From Bacteroidota bacterium (lineage in GTDB: Bacteria; Bacteroidota; Kryptoniia; Kryptoniales; JAKASW01), in the NCBI GenBank assembly GCA_021796055.1, contig JAJYOS010000385.1, positions 1 to 6,532 of the forward strand: 6,532 bases of DNA, in the 5' to 3' direction. Below are positions 1 through 5,817 of the stretch, piece by piece. How positions within the stretch are numbered: the first letter of the stretch is position 1; every line of letters starts with the position of its first letter. The notes under the pieces are model-generated. The model made no database searches. It had not been told where the DNA came from and saw only the letters and a program-made list of their open reading frames with translations. A program made the position numbers and the translations under genes.

Positions 1-1066
1 AGCCGGCATCCAGTCGGTAGAAGTATACTCCGCTCCCGAGGCTGACTTTTCCATCTTTAGAGTTGAATAGCACGCTATAGCTGCCGGCCGCCTGAAAACC
101 GTTAACTAACGTGCCAATTTCCTGCCCAATCACATTGTAAACCTTCAGCGAAACCATGCCGGCCTTCTCAAGACTGTAACGAATGGTGGTGGATGGATTG
201 AATGGATTTGGATAGTTCTGCGAGAGATCAAATCCTTTAGGTGCCACTACACTCGCAATTCCTGTCGCCACCCCGGGATCGGTAATGGCATTGGCGTCCA
301 ATGTAACCGCGGTCTGCGCTAGCGCTCTGCCTTCAAGAGTTGCACCACTATTCAGCGCGATCAGCGTTTGACACAAAATGACTCCCTTGAAGTCTGCCGT
401 TGTCCCAATTGTCACCTGGCCGGCGACCTGCCAGAAGATGTTCCTGGCCTGTGCGCTGCCGATCATGACTTTCGCGCCGTTGGCTTCGGCGAGGTTTCCA
501 GCTATCTGGAATATCCAGACATCATTTGTTCCACCGCTCAGAGTGACATTCGTGGATATCGTAACCCCGGTGGTCCATTTGTAGAGCCCAGGGACAAGCG
601 TCTGCCCGCCTATTTCGCCGGCCCCGACATTCAAAAATGCTCCTGAAGGTGTCGGTGTTCGTCCAGCAGCGTCAGTATAGGCGGTTCTCATATCACCTAT
701 AGCTGTGGTCAGGTTACTAGGGGTCGGAGTTGCATAGTTTGATGCATATATCTTTCCGGTCACCAGGCTCGATGTCGCGAATACATTCGTGGCATCGGCT
801 ATCAATGAAAACCCGGTAATGTAAGTTGAGGCGGCCGGGCTAATTCCAATATTTCCGGTAATTGCGGTGGTGCCTGTAGCTGAGACTCCTGTTTTTGCCA
901 GGATCACGTAATTCGCTGCCGTCCCAAGATTCACAGGCAGCTGTTGTGAAAGAGCGGCACTTCGCGCCATTAAAATGACAAGCGGTAGAAGCAAGAAGCG
1001 CAGGTACCTGCTTGGTGGACTTGTCCGAAGTATCCTTCGGATCGAATTCAAAGTATGAGTTTTCAA
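1..1066 (-). CDS. Secreted DUF3494 (ice-binding-like) protein with type IX secretion sorting domain, 3' end outside window
   Basis: The frame is open from an ATG at 1081 to the window edge (360 codons, no stop). I prefer the in-frame TTG at 1066 because GGAGG lies 8 nt upstream of it, while the ATG has no Shine-Dalgarno. Residues below are numbered from the ATG. A signal peptide has a basic N-region, the hydrophobic core FLLLPLVILMA and likely cleavage near ALS-QQ (about 45). Residues about 50-266 match the DUF3494 pattern: NLGTAANYVILAKTGVSATG, a central VPGLYKW, then DVWIFQIAGNL, NIFWQVAGQVTIG and GVILCQTLIALNSGATLEGR. Residues about 284-360 are a Por/type IX sorting domain type A (NYPNPFNPSTTIRYSL, VYNVIGQEI, GVYFYRLDAG), probably missing only its last dozen or so residues. 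Family knowledge: DUF3494 forms a beta-helix, and many members bind ice or act as adhesins. The sorting domain implies outer-membrane crossing and release or surface attachment. Actual ice binding is inferred, not shown. Confidence 0.88.
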   Translation of the reverse strand, partial: MKTHTLNSIRRILRTSPPSRYLRFLLLPLVILMARSAALSQQLPVNLGTAANYVILAKTGVSATGTTAITGNIGISPAASTYITGFSLIADATNVFATSSLVTGKIYASNYATPTPSNLTTAIGDMRTAYTDAAGRTPTPSGAFLNVGAGEIGGQTLVPGLYKWTTGVTISTNVTLSGGTNDVWIFQIAGNLAEANGAKVMIGSAQARNIFWQVAGQVTIGTTADFKGVILCQTLIALNSGATLEGRALAQTAVTLDANAITDPGVATGIASVVAPKGFDLSQNYPNPFNPSTTIRYSLEKAGMVSLKVYNVIGQEIGTLVNGFQAAGSYSVLFNSKDGKVSLGSGVYFYRLDAG

Positions 1067-1074
1067 AAGGCTAT

Positions 1075-1079
1075 CCTCC
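1075..1079 (-). promoter_or_regulatory. Shine-Dalgarno GGAGG favouring the TTG start
   Basis: On the minus strand GGAGG at 1079-1075 sits 8 nt before the TTG at 1066. It overlaps the alternative ATG (1081-1079), which therefore cannot use it. This site decides the preferred start of the DUF3494 gene. Confidence 0.55.
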
Positions 1080-1083
1080 ATCT

Positions 1084-1126
1084 GGTCACTTAATTTGACC
1101 TGATTCGTTAAGTGGTTTATCCCCAC
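1084..1126 (-). promoter_or_regulatory. Structured leader: two small hairpins upstream of the DUF3494 gene
   Basis: Read on the minus strand, GTGG (1126-1123) pairs with CCAC (1115-1112) across a 7-nt loop. The stem can be extended by a G-U pair (1127/1111). GGTCA (1100-1096) then pairs with TGACC (1088-1084) across a 7-nt A/T-rich loop, ending 5 nt before the Shine-Dalgarno. Together with the larger hairpin at 1127-1161 this makes three stems in a row in the leader or spacer. I do not recognise a known riboswitch class. Either hairpin alone could be chance. Confidence 0.35.
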
Positions 1127-1161
1127 CTGAGCTGACACCCCAGCCCGACGTGCCAACTCAG
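1127..1161 (-). terminator. 12-bp RNA hairpin between ompA-like gene and DUF3494 gene (terminator or attenuator-like)
   Basis: On the minus strand CTGAGTTGGCAC (1161-1150) pairs with GTGTCAGCTCAG (1138-1127) across an 11-nt loop. Ten pairs are Watson-Crick and two are G-U. On the plus strand the same two positions would be C-A mismatches, so the full stem exists only in the minus-strand RNA, the direction in which the genes are read. It starts 55 nt after the ompA-like stop codon. No T-tract follows, so classical intrinsic termination is doubtful. An attenuator, processing site or mRNA-stabilising stem are alternatives. Confidence 0.45.
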
Positions 1162-1216
1162 ATGAATGATTTCTTATGTGCTTGAACATTTCTTGCCGAG
1201 CTTTCACAAAAGGTTA

Positions 1217-1918
1217 CTACTGAACATAGAATTCAATGCGTCGATTGTCCGCACGGCCTTCAGCGGTTTCGTTCGAAGACATAGGTTCGTTTTCACCTCT
1301 CCCGACAGTCCTCATGCGGCTGGATGCGATGCCTTTTTTGATAAGCCAGTTCTTTACTGCCTGCGCCCGCTTCAACGAGAGTATCTGATTATCCTTCTGG
1401 CTTCCTACATTGTCCGTATGTCCGGTGATTACTACCCGCACATTGGGATTCGCGACCATCGCGTTGTAGGTCCTCCAGAGTATCGTCTCAGATCCTTTTG
1501 TTAGCGTCGCCTTATTAGGCTCAAAATTGACACCTTTGAGGATGATGGTCTTGCCTTTGACAAGGACAAAAACGGTATCGGCACTCTTCTGCTGCGCCAA
1601 ACGTAACGCTGCCGCATCAGTCGCATCCTTCACCCGCTGTGCCTCGGCAACGTTCGCCGCCTTTACCCGTGCCGCCTCTGCCGCCGAGTTGGTTGAATCC
1701 TGTATACGTCGTGCCTCGGCGTTGGCTATTTCTCTTTGCTGCCGCGCTTCCCTCGCTGCTACCTCGTCATCGTTACCCATAGAGAAGGAAAGCCCGAGAG
1801 AAAAGGCATAGAATCCGTCGTTATTGCTGTTGGTAATGGACTTTTTGTTACCACTCGCACGTGCCTTTCCGTCTAACTGGTCGGAAAGGGACAAATCATA
1901 TCCGCCACTAACCTGCAA
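1217..1918 (-). CDS. OmpA-family protein, C-terminal part (end of barrel, helical linker, peptidoglycan-binding domain)
   Basis: This is a 233-codon frame read from a TTG; the frame is actually open back to 1972, consistent with being the 3' part of a broken gene rather than an independent one. Residues 1-48 are the last barrel strands (LQVSGGYDLSLSDQ, GFYAFSLGLSFSMG). Residues about 50-112 are a charged, Ala-rich helical linker, probably coiled coil. Residues about 115-233 are an OmpA C-terminal domain: VNFEPNKATLTKGSETIL, the GHTD motif with Asp169, LSLKRAQAV with Arg184, and NRRIEFYVQ at the end. The Asp and Arg correspond to the residues that hold the diaminopimelate of peptidoglycan in characterised OmpA proteins. 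The domain itself looks complete and unmutated. It should anchor the outer membrane to the cell wall if produced. There is no Shine-Dalgarno logic for the TTG start, so independent translation is unlikely. Confidence 0.8.
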   Translation of the reverse strand: MQVSGGYDLSLSDQLDGKARASGNKKSITNSNNDGFYAFSLGLSFSMGNDDEVAAREARQQREIANAEARRIQDSTNSAAEAARVKAANVAEAQRVKDATDAAALRLAQQKSADTVFVLVKGKTIILKGVNFEPNKATLTKGSETILWRTYNAMVANPNVRVVITGHTDNVGSQKDNQILSLKRAQAVKNWLIKKGIASSRMRTVGRGENEPMSSNETAEGRADNRRIEFYVQ

Positions 1919-2342
1919 CTGGAGTCCGCTGGAGATATTGCTTTGGATACCGATACCGATCTGAACTCCAGGCTAAGAAATTCGAGTTGCTGATGTTGAG
2001 AGTTTTTGACAGACCCAAACCTGCAAAGAGGAACGGGTTCAAATTGGGCAATGAAAAGGGGACGACGAGTAATCGCAAATCGGCCATGAGGACCTGTGCC
2101 GAATACGTGGGAGCGTCTAGGCGGGTGTAGCCCACACCAACCTGTCCCAACAAGGCTGGCACAAATTCATATTGAAGATATCCGCGATACAGCATCACCC
2201 ATCTGTCACCCGGTTGGTTGTCTCCCTGGGCACCGCCCATCGAAACACCCCATGACGCCACGGGATTTTTGAACTGTGCCTGGGATTGGCCATTCCACCC
2301 GAGTGCTACGACCACAATTAAGCAGGTAACGAACTGTTTCAT
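1908..2342 (-). CDS. OmpA-family protein, N-terminal part (signal peptide and outer-membrane barrel)
   Basis: The start ATG has a good Shine-Dalgarno (GGAGG at 2353-2349, 6 nt spacing). Residues 1-22 are a signal peptide (MKQFVTCLIVVVALGWNGQS, cleavage near QSQAQ). The rest alternates polar and hydrophobic residues as in small beta-barrels (GYLQYEFVPALLGQVGVGY, VLMADLRLLVVPFSL, NPFLFAGLGLSKTLNI). After about residue 123 (NSNF) the reading becomes unlike a barrel (AWSSDRYRYPKQYLQRTPVA) and stops after 144 codons. The expected continuation (PGVQIGIGIQSNISSG) is found in the next frame. The 11-bp overlap with the downstream frame is therefore the trace of a frameshift rather than two coupled genes. 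Read through, the product would be about 374 residues, a usual size for an OmpA protein with a linker. Confidence 0.8.
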   Translation of the reverse strand: MKQFVTCLIVVVALGWNGQSQAQFKNPVASWGVSMGGAQGDNQPGDRWVMLYRGYLQYEFVPALLGQVGVGYTRLDAPTYSAQVLMADLRLLVVPFSLPNLNPFLFAGLGLSKTLNISNSNFLAWSSDRYRYPKQYLQRTPVAG

Positions 2343-2348
2343 CTGAAA

Positions 2349-2353
2349 CCTCC
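2349..2353 (-). promoter_or_regulatory. Shine-Dalgarno GGAGG of the ompA-like gene
   Basis: GGAGG on the minus strand lies 6 nt before the ATG at 2342. It is the best-placed ribosome site in the window and supports the chosen start. Confidence 0.6.
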
Positions 2354-2401
2354 ATGTTTGGTTTATAGTTTGTTTTGTGATCTCTGCGATGATTCACTGT
2401 A

Positions 2402-2432
2402 CCAACATAGAAGGAAATGGGAGCCGGATAAA
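2402..2432 (-). promoter_or_regulatory. Possible Bacteroidetes-type promoter for the ompA-like gene
   Basis: The 271-nt gap before the ompA-like gene is AT-richer near its start codon. On the minus strand TTTA (2432-2429), 19 nt, then TATGTTGG (2409-2402) resembles the Bacteroidetes -33 TTTG / -7 TAnnTTTG pattern with one mismatch in each box. It would give a leader of roughly 50-60 nt. The match is weak and the lineage is uncertain. Confidence 0.2.
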
Positions 2433-2589
2433 TCATGCGAAGGGATGAAAAGGAGACTACACCTGAGGGTTTAGAAGCCGCCCATCCGTTAACGAGATGG
2501 TTTTGTTTCCGGCCTGGCGTGGGAGACGGATTTACACTAAGCGAGATGAAATATTGCTTTCGGAGGAGACGAATATCCAAAGCCCCGGC

Positions 2590-2605
2590 CACGCGAAGGC
2601 GCGTG
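2590..2605 (-). terminator. Short GC-rich hairpin just after the exported-protein gene
   Basis: CACGCG (2605-2600) pairs perfectly with CGCGTG (2595-2590) around a CCTT loop, starting 8 nt after the stop codon at 2614. A T-run does not follow (the next bases are GC-rich), so it may be a weak or Rho-assisted terminator. The rest of the 2343-2613 gap holds no credible gene. Confidence 0.35.
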
Positions 2606-2613
2606 AAGAAAAC

Positions 2614-3846
2614 TCAGAGCGTTACGCCCAGCTGCGCATTGAGCAAAATACGCGACCTTCTGTCTATGGGAAAAAAGGGGACCAACTCCAGACCCGCGTT
2701 GACCCGCATCGGCAGGCCGATACCGATCCTCCGGATAAGTTCAACGACATCCAGGAAAACCGACATGGCGAAACCGCCCCGACCGGGACTGATATCGATC
2801 GGCGAGCTCACCCCGAACGTTCCAATTCCAAGGTTGACAGGGAACCGTTGTCCCGATGTCCCGTTGAAATAATAGAACCGCATCATGGCACTGGTGTTGC
2901 CGTACTCTACCGTATCCCTGGCCTCGGTATCGTACAACACCTTGGGGATGCCGAGCGTGAACCCGATTTCAATCGCCGGCCCTTCAACGCGAAAATATCG
3001 CGTGACAGAATTGGACTTGTCGACCTCACCGATAGTGATACCGTAATCCGGTTCGATGCTGACTTTTACAACCGACCAGTCAGGCAGGGAGTCCGCCTCT
3101 ACCTGCACCTGTGTAAGATCTTCCGGACGGATTACGGCATACGCACCGTAGGCTTTACGGTACTGAAGGAACATCGCCAAATCACGGTTCGGACCGCCGC
3201 GGCCTCGAAAGGTCATCACACGCCGTACGTATGTTTGTACGGTAATTCCCTCTCTCGACAGTATTGTCGTCCTGATCGTGAGGAACTGTGGTCCCATGTG
3301 CTCCCGTATGCTGTCGCGGCGAAATATCACATGAAGGTTTTGTATTTGTGCGCGGTCGAGCACTTCTGCCGTCTGCTGATCATTGCCGCCAGGCTCGGGT
3401 CCGATGCTTACATATCTGTCGAGGCGTTCAACGGCCTGGTACTCTTCGACCTCAACAACACAACTCGTCGCATAAACAAAGCGCCGCCCCTGGGCATCCA
3501 TCACCATGATGCTGACATGATATGATCCCGGCATGAGAGTCTCAGGAATGGCAGCGAAGTAAGTGTGGGGACCGACGGACTCGAACGTTATTCCTCCGTC
3601 GAGCAGTATGGGAGTAACGGTAAACGCTGCGATGCTGTCGTTTTGTCGAATTGTAAGGTGAACCGTGTCTCCCGGAAAATACACCAGCTTGTCAACGGAG
3701 AGCGTGATGCTTCCATCCTCGGTTGGCGACCAAATGAGCCCCGCAGAGAAGGCGGGGTACACCGTGGTGGATCGCTGCTGTGACTGTGCACTTGCCGCAC
3801 CAACAATGCAGAGCAGGATCAGACCGGAGGAAACAGATTTCAGCAT
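2614..3846 (-). CDS. Exported protein of unknown function with Ig-like N-terminal and beta-rich C-terminal part
   Basis: This 410-residue protein is not one I recognise. Residues 1-20 form a clean signal peptide (MLKSVSSGLILLCIVGAASA, then Q). No lipobox fits the Cys at 13, since Leu precedes it. Residues about 45-136 look like an Ig/macroglobulin-type beta sandwich (VYFPGDTVHLTI, GPHTYFAAIPETLMPGSYHV, FVYATSCVVEVEEY). A middle region (about 137-280) is charged and mixed. Residues about 285-410 are rich in alternating and glycine-containing strands (IEIGFTLGIPKVLYDT, MMRFYYFNG, FPVNLGIGTFG, GGFAMSVFLDVVELI, VNAGLELVPFFPI, ILLNAQLGVTL), resembling an outer-membrane or membrane-associated beta domain. 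It sits 271 nt upstream of the ompA-like gene, in the same direction. An envelope role is inferred from signal peptide and neighbour only. The start lacks a Shine-Dalgarno but is well supported by the signal peptide. Confidence 0.75.
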   Translation of the reverse strand: MLKSVSSGLILLCIVGAASAQSQQRSTTVYPAFSAGLIWSPTEDGSITLSVDKLVYFPGDTVHLTIRQNDSIAAFTVTPILLDGGITFESVGPHTYFAAIPETLMPGSYHVSIMVMDAQGRRFVYATSCVVEVEEYQAVERLDRYVSIGPEPGGNDQQTAEVLDRAQIQNLHVIFRRDSIREHMGPQFLTIRTTILSREGITVQTYVRRVMTFRGRGGPNRDLAMFLQYRKAYGAYAVIRPEDLTQVQVEADSLPDWSVVKVSIEPDYGITIGEVDKSNSVTRYFRVEGPAIEIGFTLGIPKVLYDTEARDTVEYGNTSAMMRFYYFNGTSGQRFPVNLGIGTFGVSSPIDISPGRGGFAMSVFLDVVELIRRIGIGLPMRVNAGLELVPFFPIDRRSRILLNAQLGVTL

Positions 3847-4091
3847 ATCGGTTTTTTGACAATTACGGTGGCAAAAGCTTGCTCTGAATCTTCAACGGAC
3901 GGCGCATTCACACATCCCCGGTGCGTAATCCCCCGTTCACCGGCGTTTATCTGTGGCTGTGAGACTTCTGAATACGGTTGAGTTCCCGATTCTGATCCGA
4001 TCGTCTTGCCATCCGGTCCATGATGCGGTCCGACAATACATTTACCTACGGCGGATTCTACGGAGAAATTTGCCTCTGCTTTGGACATCAC
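3840..4091 (-). CDS. Doubtful small ORF overlapping the start of the exported-protein gene
   Basis: This is an 83-codon frame starting at GTG (4091) or the adjacent ATG (4088), with GGAG 7-10 nt upstream. Its stop TGA overlaps the ATG of the exported-protein gene (ATGCTGA), an arrangement typical of translational coupling. The downstream gene has no ribosome site of its own. Against it: the sequence (MSKAEANFSVESAVGKCIVG and onward) has no signal peptide, membrane segment or recognisable domain, and its codon use does not stand out. It may be simply open leader sequence. Confidence 0.25.
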   Translation of the reverse strand: MMSKAEANFSVESAVGKCIVGPHHGPDGKTIGSESGTQPYSEVSQPQINAGERGITHRGCVNAPSVEDSEQAFATVIVKKPIC

Positions 4092-4226
4092 TCACCGTCT
4101 CCAAAATGATAAGCACTGTTTCCAGAGTCTCAATTTCGTCGATGCATCGTATCGACATCCACCACCGGCCTTACTTCCGATGAATGAAATATACTCCATG
4201 ACAAGGTCCGGGTTCTTCGAAAGGAA
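4092..4226 (-). other. Gap downstream of the regulator array
   Basis: With 3847-4091 this makes a 380-nt stretch that holds no confident gene. The only structure I see is a 6-bp inverted repeat, GTCGAT/ATCGAC with a 7-nt loop at 4138-4156, containing the palindrome CGATGCATCG. It has no T-run beside it, so it is either a weak terminator after the regulator array or a protein-binding palindrome. No clear promoter was found. Confidence 0.3.
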
Positions 4227-4916
4227 CTAATTGTCCACCATCGAAATGCTTCCGGCAATCAACTTGATAGTCTCATCGCGGAAAGAATAGTTTGAAACTT
4301 CCAAACGCGTGTGCAACACAAGCTTCTCCATTGCATTGTGGAGATGTCTCCTGACGGCGAGGACTGAGATGTGGAGTTTTTGCCCTATCTCGCGGTTGGT
4401 CAAGCCTCCGCCGATAAGCGTAATGACGTCCAATTCGCGTTTCGTCATCCGATACGCCTCCTTCAGCCTCGTCCCTCCGCCTGCAACAGCTTGCTCGATG
4501 ATCTTAGAAAAAAGCGACGTAGACACCTGAGGCAGGAGGACTTTCTTACCTTCCGAAACAGCTCTTATAGTTGTGAGAAAATCGTGATGGGATGTGTCTT
4601 TGAGGATGAAACCCGACGCTCCAGCTTTCATATATTGCATGATATCTGCCGGAACCGGAGCAAGATCCATCACAATCACCTTCGTCTTGGGAAACTCTTT
4701 CTTCGCTGACTCCACTACATGTAGACTGTTCAGGCTTCGCAAACCAAGATCCAACAGAATCATATTCGGTTTCAGCCGATTGATTTTGAGGACTGTGTTT
4801 GCCCTGTCTCCTGATGCGGCGACGATATCGATATCCCGTTCCTTCTTCAGCATCGCAAGAATTCCTTCCCGGAGAAGACGGTTATCCTCTATGAGTAGCA
4901 TACGTATTTTTCTCAT
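4227..4916 (-). CDS. NarL/FixJ-type response regulator (array member 3 in transcription order), divergent HTH
   Basis: This 229-residue protein would act as a cytoplasmic DNA-binding regulator switched by phosphorylation. The receiver domain is residues 1-120: acidic pair Glu10-Asp11 (LLIEDN), phospho-acceptor Asp56 (MILLDLGLR), Phe103 and Lys106 (GFILKD). The usual Thr/Ser switch after beta-4 is Asp84 (VIVMDLAP). The LuxR-type HTH is about 155-215 (MTKRELDVITLI, LTNREIGQKLHIS, VRRHLHNAMEKL). The recognition helix differs from the two neighbours: AVRRHLHNAMEKL against TVKSHVHNILEKL, and GGGLTNREIG against SNKEIA. It therefore probably reads other DNA sites or reads DNA less well. The gene is 112 nt downstream of its neighbour, further than the other pair, and has no evident Shine-Dalgarno. 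The kinase partner is not in the window. Confidence 0.9.
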   Translation of the reverse strand: MRKIRMLLIEDNRLLREGILAMLKKERDIDIVAASGDRANTVLKINRLKPNMILLDLGLRSLNSLHVVESAKKEFPKTKVIVMDLAPVPADIMQYMKAGASGFILKDTSHHDFLTTIRAVSEGKKVLLPQVSTSLFSKIIEQAVAGGGTRLKEAYRMTKRELDVITLIGGGLTNREIGQKLHISVLAVRRHLHNAMEKLVLHTRLEVSNYSFRDETIKLIAGSISMVDN

Positions 4917-5028
4917 AATGAAAACTGCAAAGACTGCAGGGGTGAATCAATCGTTCAAGGGAGTGAAAAAGGAATTACATCTTAGGGGTGAGTTGATCTC
5001 GCGCAGAGTGGAAGGGACGGGCGGGGAA
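4917..5028 (-). promoter_or_regulatory. Intergenic region between regulators with short repeated words
   Basis: On the minus strand GATTGATTC occurs twice (5034-5026 and 4952-4944), and TCACCCC also twice (4991-4985 and 4945-4939). A 5-bp stem GGGGA/TCCCC (5037-5023) covers the stop codon of the upstream regulator. CTGCA/TGCAG (4939-4925) precedes a short TTTT close to the next start. These could be operator half-sites or a weak terminator plus a separate promoter for the last regulator. All are short and could be chance. Confidence 0.25.
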
Positions 5029-5796
5029 TCAATCCCCTATCAACGAAACCGCATCGGCTGCACTCTTACGGTCGTCGGCATCGTGGGCGTGACTGGCAAT
5101 CTGCAGCCGCGTGTGGAGCGCAAGTTTCTCGAGAATGTTATGGACGTGACTCTTAACCGTGTAGGTTGACAAATGGAGGCGTTGAGCAATTTCCTTGTTG
5201 GATTGACCCTCGGCAATCAACTCGACCACCTCGCGTTCACGTCTTGTCAACCGCACTGATTCAAGTATCACGGATGTCTTTTTCCCGTTCAGGGCATACT
5301 CGATGATCTGAGAAAAGAGAGTCCCGGCCATGAGGGGAGGAAGAATTGTCTCACCCCTGGCAATAGATCGAATTGTCTGCAGAAAATCGTGAGTCGTTGC
5401 ATCCTTGATGATGAACCCCGACACTCCCGCTTTCACGAACTCGAGGACGTCTGCCTGTGCCGGAATTAGATCCATCGCAATCACCTTTGCCGGCAGGGAA
5501 TCGTTCTTTATTGATCTCACTAATTGCAGACTACTCTGATTCCTCAGGCCAAGATCAAGAAGCACCACATCAGGTTTCGATTCACGGATACTCTGCAAGG
5601 CCTTCACACAATCCCCAAAGCCAGCCAGGACTTTAAAGTCGACCTCTTTCTTGAGCATCCCTATGATGCCCTCGCGCAGGAGCCGATTGTCTTCCACAAT
5701 GAGTATTCGGATTTTCTTCGTATTGGGACCCTTTCCGCCTAAAATATTGGGACTGTCCAAGTCTAAGTCAAGTAAATCTTGTTGTCGGCGCGTCAT
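5029..5796 (-). CDS. NarL/FixJ-type response regulator (array member 2) with N-terminal extension
   Basis: This 255-residue protein has about 25 residues before the receiver domain (MTRRQQDLLDLDLDSPNILG and onward) that its paralogues lack. There is no ATG or GTG start nearer the domain, only a TTG at codon 13 with no ribosome site, so the extension appears real. Receiver: Glu35-Asp36 (ILIVEDN), Asp81 (VVLLDLGLR), Asp109 at the switch position (VIAMDLIP), Lys131 (GFIIKD). The HTH at about 180-240 is canonical (LTRREREVVELIAEGQSNKE, STYTVKSHVHNILEKL). A 17-residue tail ends in VSLIGD. The gene begins 21 nt after the preceding regulator and is probably cotranscribed with it. Function: phosphorylation-controlled transcription factor; target and kinase unknown. 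Confidence 0.92.
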   Translation of the reverse strand: MTRRQQDLLDLDLDSPNILGGKGPNTKKIRILIVEDNRLLREGIIGMLKKEVDFKVLAGFGDCVKALQSIRESKPDVVLLDLGLRNQSSLQLVRSIKNDSLPAKVIAMDLIPAQADVLEFVKAGVSGFIIKDATTHDFLQTIRSIARGETILPPLMAGTLFSQIIEYALNGKKTSVILESVRLTRREREVVELIAEGQSNKEIAQRLHLSTYTVKSHVHNILEKLALHTRLQIASHAHDADDRKSAADAVSLIGD

Positions 5797-5817
5797 TTGA
5801 CTATGCTAAGCGAGGGA

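Larger units (their letters stand above)
1217..2342 (-). pseudogene. Complete ompA-like gene interrupted by a frameshift near 1973
   Basis: The two OmpA pieces belong to one gene: signal peptide plus barrel in one frame, end of barrel plus linker plus OmpA domain in another, in the correct order. The second frame is closed by a TAG at 1975-1973 and opens at 1972. The first frame leaves barrel-like sequence at about the same point. Moving from one to the other requires skipping one base (one inserted base or two lost). No long homopolymer sits there, and the site does not match the prfB-type CTT-TGA slip in frame. Whether this is a sequencing or assembly error, a true inactivating mutation or a recoding site cannot be told from the sequence. 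The otherwise perfect downstream domain favours an error or a very recent event. Confidence 0.7.

Noticed and set aside
368..646. Two plus-strand frames within the DUF3494 gene
   Set aside because: They are antisense to a well-supported secreted protein and resemble no known protein.
1166..1811. Plus-strand frames opposite the OmpA domain
   Set aside because: They are shadows of a clearly recognisable OmpA C-terminal domain and linker.
1965..1980. Programmed frameshift of the prfB type in the ompA-like gene
   Set aside because: No in-frame CTT-TGA and no Shine-Dalgarno-like stimulator just before it were seen. A plain mutation or sequencing error is simpler.
2206..2592. Minus-strand 128-codon frame upstream of ompA
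   Set aside because: It overlaps the ompA signal peptide region in another frame, has no domain or signal and no good ribosome site.
2497..3525. Plus-strand open frame of 342 codons
   Set aside because: It lies antisense to the exported-protein gene, which has a signal peptide and coherent beta-strand pattern. The plus-strand product is charged, low in hydrophobic core and without recognisable motifs.
3808..3846. Lipoprotein signal in the exported protein (Cys at residue 13)
   Set aside because: The residues before the Cys are ILL, which does not fit a lipobox. A normal cleavage site AASA-Q follows the hydrophobic core.
3953..4183. Plus-strand 76-codon frame in the 380-nt gap
   Set aside because: Arg/Ile-rich composition without motif or ribosome site; no support beyond being open.
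4212..4227. Inverted repeat GTTC...GAAC at the end of the last regulator gene as a terminator
   Set aside because: In the transcribed strand the stem is interrupted by a mismatch, and no T-run follows.
4594..5169. Plus-strand open frame of 191 codons across two regulator genes
   Set aside because: It runs antisense through one regulator, the gap and the end of another. The minus-strand proteins are unambiguous family members.
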